Shown: positions 60,303 to 64,000 of the stretch, piece by piece | How the letters are laid out: the number at the start of each line of letters is the position of its first letter | Numbering within the stretch: position 1 is the stretch's first letter | From: Rhizobium sp. 16-449-1b | GTDB taxonomy: Bacteria > Pseudomonadota > Alphaproteobacteria > Rhizobiales > Rhizobiaceae | Direction of reading: 5' to 3' | Assembly: GCF_017741935.1 (NCBI RefSeq) | Contig: NZ_JAGHMH010000026.1 | Span: forward strand, 62,001-126,000 | DNA length: 64,000 nucleotides | Notes under the pieces: generated by a model | Told to the model about the DNA's origin: nothing | Seen by the model: the letters and a program-made list of their open reading frames with translations, nothing else | The model's database searches: none | Made by a program: the position numbers and the translations under genes

Positions 60303-62411
60303 TTACGCCGCCGTTCGCCTTTCAACCTCAAGATTCTCCGCCACCCGGAAGGACGCAACCAGCATTCGGAGCTTCTGCGCCTCTCCGGCGAGAACAGAAC
60401 TCGCCCCGCTGGCCTCCTCCACCATTGCCGCATTCTGCTGGGTGACTTGGTCCATTTGATTGACGGCACGATTGACTTCAATCAGCCCATTCGACTGTTC
60501 CCGAGCAGCCAGTGCAATAGCATTCATCTGTCCGTTCACCTGCGAATTGGACTGCTGCATCTGCTGCAGTGAAGCGCCGGTCCGATTAACCAATGTCACG
60601 CCCCGTTCGACGGCGCCTGATGATTTGGAAATGAGCGCTTTGATTTCGCGCGCAGCGGTGGCTGATCTTTGCGCGAGCTCTCGAACTTCCTGGGCCACAA
60701 CCGCAAATCCCTTGCCCGCATCTCCTGCTCGAGCGGCCTCGACACCTGCATTGAGGGCCAGAAGATTGGTTTGGAAGGCAATATCATCGATTACACCGAT
60801 GATATTTGAGATTTCGCACGAGGACGCCTCAATGTCTCCCATTGCTTTGACGGCGTCCTTCACTATTTCCATGGACTGCATCGCATTTGTCGCAGCCCGC
60901 GCGGAAATGCCCTGTGCTTCATCGGCGGTTTGGGCCGAACCGGAGACGTTGACAGTGATCTCGTCCAGCGCCGCGGCGGTTTCCTCCAAAGCTGCGGCCT
61001 GCTGTTCGGTGCGCTTCGACAGGTGATCGACGCTGGTGCTGATCTCTTTTGCACCACGGTCAATCTCCGTAGCCACGTCGACAATTGAAGTCATTGTGGA
61101 GGAAAGCTGTGTAGTGGCAGCGTTGAAGTCGGCTCTCAAGCGCTCGTATTCCGGTGCAAAGGGTATCTCGAGTTTGTGCGCCAGGTCTCCTTCCGCCAAA
61201 CGGCTGAGCCCCAGGGCAAGACCTTCCGTTGCCTGCATCAGCAGATGCATCCGGCGGCGCTCCTCGGCTTCGTGTGTCTGCTGACGCTCCAGTTCCTCGA
61301 TCTGAAGTGCCTCCGTATCGGATTGGAGTCGCAACCGTTCAATGGCGTTCTGGCGGAACACTTCCACTGCGTCAGCCATCTGCCCAAGTTCATCCTTACC
61401 ACCGCGCGAGGGTACATCAATATCGTTGTTACCTTCGGCCAGCCTCCCCATGGCGTCGGTCATTCGAAGAATAGAACCTCCAAGACGTCGACCAACGAAG
61501 GTGGCAATGACTATCGATGCAGCGAAAGCCGCGATACCGGCCAGAGCTGCCAGGATGGCAAAATTGCGGGATTGTTGCTCCAGATCGGCCATTGAAGTAA
61601 GAATGTGCCCCACACCAACAACTTGACCGGCGTAGTCGTGAATCGCGAATGCTAACCCGGCGAAATGAGTGCCGGAAAGGTCAAAATTGGTTTTGACCTC
61701 ACCTCCCTGCTGAATCATGGAAAGCTGTTCTGCTGTGAGCAGCGGATCCCCGGCTTTGCTGCTTGCGGTGAGGAGAGACTTTACCTCGAGAACCGCATTT
61801 GTATCCATTGGAAGGAAATAAAGTTCCGCCTGATGTTCGCTTTCGCCAATAATCTGTCTAATATAGTTTTCCCCAAATCTGATCCCGAATTCAAGTGAAC
61901 CCACGTGCTTGCCGAGATGGAAGACAGGATAGACTGCGCGGATGCCGGCCCCGGCGACACCACGCTCCAAGCCGAAGATCGGTCTTTGCGTCTTGTTTGC
62001 CTCGACCACGGTGAAGCGGAAGCTGGACAGATCATCGCCGAATTTTTCTGGCTTATGTATACGAAGAAATGCCTTCGCATCCGGCGTATGGAACTGAAAT
62101 TGGTCGATGCCGAACTGTTCTTTCATCAAGGGGAATCCGGGGGTGAAGATGCTCACGAGCCTGTCACGGTCTCCCTCAGCCATTGCAGCCTGAACTTCCG
62201 GCATCTCGGCCACCAGACCTCCAAGGCTCCTCGCGCGCTCGATTTCGGCATCGATCGATTGATTAAACTTCTGGCGCAGATCATTGAGTTGCTTCTGCGA
62301 TGCAGACCCAACTAAGTTGATCGCACCCAGATAGAGAGGAACTCCTACGGCTAAGCCGGAAACGATTGAGGCAAAGACGATTGCCATAAAAATTCGTCGC
62401 TTGATCAACAT
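60303..62411 (-). CDS. Methyl-accepting chemotaxis protein with double-cache-type sensor
   Basis: 702 residues from ATG 62411, which has GGAAAGG upstream; GTG 62426 overlaps that site. Membrane helix at about 9-30; periplasmic part with EQFGIDQFQFHTPDAKAFLR, IHKPEKFGDDLSSFR and GIRAVYPVFHLGKHVGSLEF, typical of dCache_3 sensors for small organic ligands; second helix near 290-310, HAMP, and the signalling tip IDDIAFQTNLLALNAGVEAA. No pentapeptide tail. The signalling domain is close to that of the receptor at 39266, but the sensors are unrelated. Confidence 0.87.
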   Translation of the reverse strand: MLIKRRIFMAIVFASIVSGLAVGVPLYLGAINLVGSASQKQLNDLRQKFNQSIDAEIERARSLGGLVAEMPEVQAAMAEGDRDRLVSIFTPGFPLMKEQFGIDQFQFHTPDAKAFLRIHKPEKFGDDLSSFRFTVVEANKTQRPIFGLERGVAGAGIRAVYPVFHLGKHVGSLEFGIRFGENYIRQIIGESEHQAELYFLPMDTNAVLEVKSLLTASSKAGDPLLTAEQLSMIQQGGEVKTNFDLSGTHFAGLAFAIHDYAGQVVGVGHILTSMADLEQQSRNFAILAALAGIAAFAASIVIATFVGRRLGGSILRMTDAMGRLAEGNNDIDVPSRGGKDELGQMADAVEVFRQNAIERLRLQSDTEALQIEELERQQTHEAEERRRMHLLMQATEGLALGLSRLAEGDLAHKLEIPFAPEYERLRADFNAATTQLSSTMTSIVDVATEIDRGAKEISTSVDHLSKRTEQQAAALEETAAALDEITVNVSGSAQTADEAQGISARAATNAMQSMEIVKDAVKAMGDIEASSCEISNIIGVIDDIAFQTNLLALNAGVEAARAGDAGKGFAVVAQEVRELAQRSATAAREIKALISKSSGAVERGVTLVNRTGASLQQMQQSNSQVNGQMNAIALAAREQSNGLIEVNRAVNQMDQVTQQNAAMVEEASGASSVLAGEAQKLRMLVASFRVAENLEVERRTAA

Positions 62412-63262
62412 GTTTTGCCTTTCCACCGCTTTTGATAAGTAATGAAGTTTCGCTCATAGTTACTGAAATTGACGAAATCGCACTTAACTGCCCCCAATAT
62501 CGCCCCCCGAAAAATAAAGGGCACGGATGTGCGCTAGCGAGATTTCCGTATGGGAGTTAATCAAGCGTCCATCACGGCATCCGAACGCGCTTTCCGAGCT
62601 GTCCTGCTGCATAATCTTCATGCGTCAGCTTTATTGAAATCCGTCGGGCGACATTGGTTTGCCGGTGAGATATTCCTGCCTCTTTGGCCGCTTCACTGTA
62701 ACTACCCTAAAACTATAGCCGCAGACCGCGAAGTCGCGTTTCATGAGATTTCACTCCGCTCCCGTGGCCTCGGAAAATAGGAGGAGGTTCCGAGGCATTG
62801 GCGAGCGAAGCCCACGAATTCAATGCTATGGGCAGCTAAGACGTAATCGGACGCGGCCAGCCAGGCATCGAATGTATAAGTTAGGAAAACCAACGGGTTC
62901 ATCCCGCAGACGCGATTGGCGTTAGAGCAATCGCATTGCTGCATCACCACTTTGGGCGGAGATTCGGCCCCGAGTTAGTAGTGGCTACCATCACAGCACT
63001 CGCCACCAGCACGGTATCGCCTAAACAAAGGATTAATCATCAAGCCCGGCGCGCAAAACGCTGCCGAAAATGGACCAAGCAGACCTGAATTGGATAGATT
63101 CGTGTGTCTGACGACGTCTCTCGCATACGCAAAGGCTCGCAAAGTGGGCTTCCGCAGCACATCGATCTAGTGGAGTTTGTCGATCGACGCTGCCGTCACG
63201 AGCGTCGCAGACTAATGCGAAGGATCGGGACGTGAGCGGATGCCGGTCACTGATGGTGCTGT
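62412..63262. other. About 850 bp with no recognised gene
   Basis: Short frames only (for example 62550-62780 plus, 62975-63160 minus) without domains or convincing start sites. The left edge carries the promoter of the chemoreceptor. The right part may belong to the IS5-family remnant that follows. Confidence 0.4.
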
Positions 63263-63640
63263 TTATGCGATCGCTTCATGGCGCCGGACGGATTTCGGGT
63301 GTGCGCAGCCATGTATGCGGCTGAGGACGGCGCAACGAAGGGCGACTTCCGTCCGCTCAGCGAGGAAGTACCGAGCCCGCAGGCGCCGTCCGATGATGGA
63401 CTTGTATCGCCCGATGGTGCTCTCGACGGGTGCGCGCTTGCCGTAGCTCGTGGAAGCCGATCGGACGATCGATCTGGTCGAGCAATGGCCCCACCCGCGA
63501 GCCGTCGCCAATGTCCTGACCGGGCATCTTATGGGCGATGATCTCGCCACTACCTGCCTCCAGAGCCAGGGTGCAGCTTGCGCCAACGGCGACGGGATCT
63601 GGCGCCATGGGGCGCCGTGGGGATTTCTGCAATAATAGCA
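63263..63640 (-). pseudogene. IS5-family transposase remnant with internal deletion
   Basis: The minus strand reads TLALEAGSGEIIAHKM and GDGSRVGPLLDQIDRPIG in one frame, then KRAPVESTIGRYKSIIGRRL and RARYFLAERTEVALRCAVLS in another, the C-terminal part of an IS5-type transposase. The section between the second Asp region and the Glu region is missing, and the N-terminus is absent. A third distinct IS5-family relic in this window. Confidence 0.72.
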
Positions 63641-64000
63641 GCTAAGGGGATTTGAAGTTGTTTGGGTTGAAGCGATTTGTGCCCGCGCACTCGAAACCGT
63701 TTCCGAGCTCAGGGAAACGACTCGGCTTATCTGTGTGCTATCCGCCTTTGCGCAGTGCCTTCGCGCAGTGCGTAAGGATCTTCTCGATCCTCCTATCCAG
63801 AATCCGGGAAAGACATATGCCTGAAATAGGGCTTCTTTCACTTCGGCCGTTTTCCCGCCGACTATCGGAAGTCCTATGGCGAGAAACCATCGGACACGAA
63901 AAAGACGAGCAACAAAAGCCTAGCCGAGCCCGGCCAGATCCAAGTTCAGAAGCATTGTCCGACTCGCGCATCTTTGGGTACGCGGATGTAGCACCGGTGA
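63641..64000. other. Right-hand end, nothing recognised
   Basis: No gene can be supported. A minus-strand frame at 63738-63971 has no family features. A short direct repeat of GCGCAGTGC occurs near 63755 and 63770. Confidence 0.35.

Noticed and set aside
63755..63780. Possible short tandem repeat (GCGCAGTGC twice)
   Set aside because: Only two imperfect copies, with no spacer pattern; not a CRISPR or iteron array.
1..64000. tRNA, rRNA, CRISPR array, phage or plasmid replication genes
   Set aside because: Looked for cloverleaf-like segments, repeat-spacer arrays and rep or integrase motifs by reading; none was seen, though weak RNA genes could be missed without a covariance search.

Overview
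The window looks like an accessory replicon or genomic-island stretch of a GC-rich alphaproteobacterium of the order Hyphomicrobiales, most likely Rhizobium, Agrobacterium or Ensifer. This rests on gene style (BigR-type sulfur locus, paired polar and branched-chain amino acid ABC systems, rhizobial-type receptors lacking a C-terminal pentapeptide), on an intergenic palindrome resembling rhizobial mosaic repeats at 27941-27984, and on many IS remnants. No rRNA, tRNA, CRISPR array or replication origin was seen.

Layout. (1) 1-15.2 kb: a 5'-truncated LysR gene, then a five-gene set (HglS-type 2-oxoadipate decarboxylase, YdiJ-type D-2-hydroxyglutarate dehydrogenase, ALDH7-type aminoadipate-semialdehyde dehydrogenase, class I aminotransferase, glutamate dehydrogenase-like enzyme). 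Together these can take aminoadipate semialdehyde to 2-oxoglutarate, the lower lysine pathway. An XRE-cupin regulator, a polar amino acid ABC transporter, an Asp/Glu racemase-like protein and a lone LuxR-type HTH protein follow. (2) 15.3-27.9 kb: an IS-rich zone with a decayed IS1595-type element against a LysR gene, an IS21-family element nested inside an IS5-family element with a clear 8-bp target duplication, an IS5 fragment, and three c-di-GMP genes (two GGDEF, one GGDEF-EAL). (3) 27.9-33.3 kb: a persulfide/sulfur locus: divergent peroxiredoxin-bigR versus persulfide dioxygenase, two YeeE/YedE half-transporters and a TauE/SafE exporter, with a 14-bp palindrome between them; then a decayed Lrp/AsnC gene. 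(4) 33.4-38.7 kb: a tight five-gene HxlR cluster (HCCA-isomerase-like protein, SDR, thioesterase, MDR oxidoreductase) of unknown substrate, a broken ABC ATPase ending at an IS21-like terminus, and a divergent SnoaL/HxlR pair. (5) 39.2-41.4 kb: a chemoreceptor, then an SDR remnant. (6) 42-58.6 kb: a homoprotocatechuate meta-cleavage cluster (hpaR divergent to hpaF-E-D-gabD-hpaG-H-I), an AraC regulator, an aldehyde dehydrogenase, a GMC alcohol dehydrogenase and a branched-chain-type ABC transporter. (7) 58.6-64 kb: a second AraC regulator, IS110 and IS5 remnants, and a second chemoreceptor.

How it fits together: the region supports import and oxidation of amino acids and phenolic compounds into the TCA cycle (2-oxoglutarate; pyruvate plus succinate), with chemotaxis, c-di-GMP signalling and sulfide/peroxide defence genes around it. 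The hpa cluster lacks the hpaBC monooxygenase and instead sits beside alcohol and aldehyde dehydrogenase genes. This suggests that an already dihydroxylated arylethanol or arylacetaldehyde may be the incoming substrate; that is inference.
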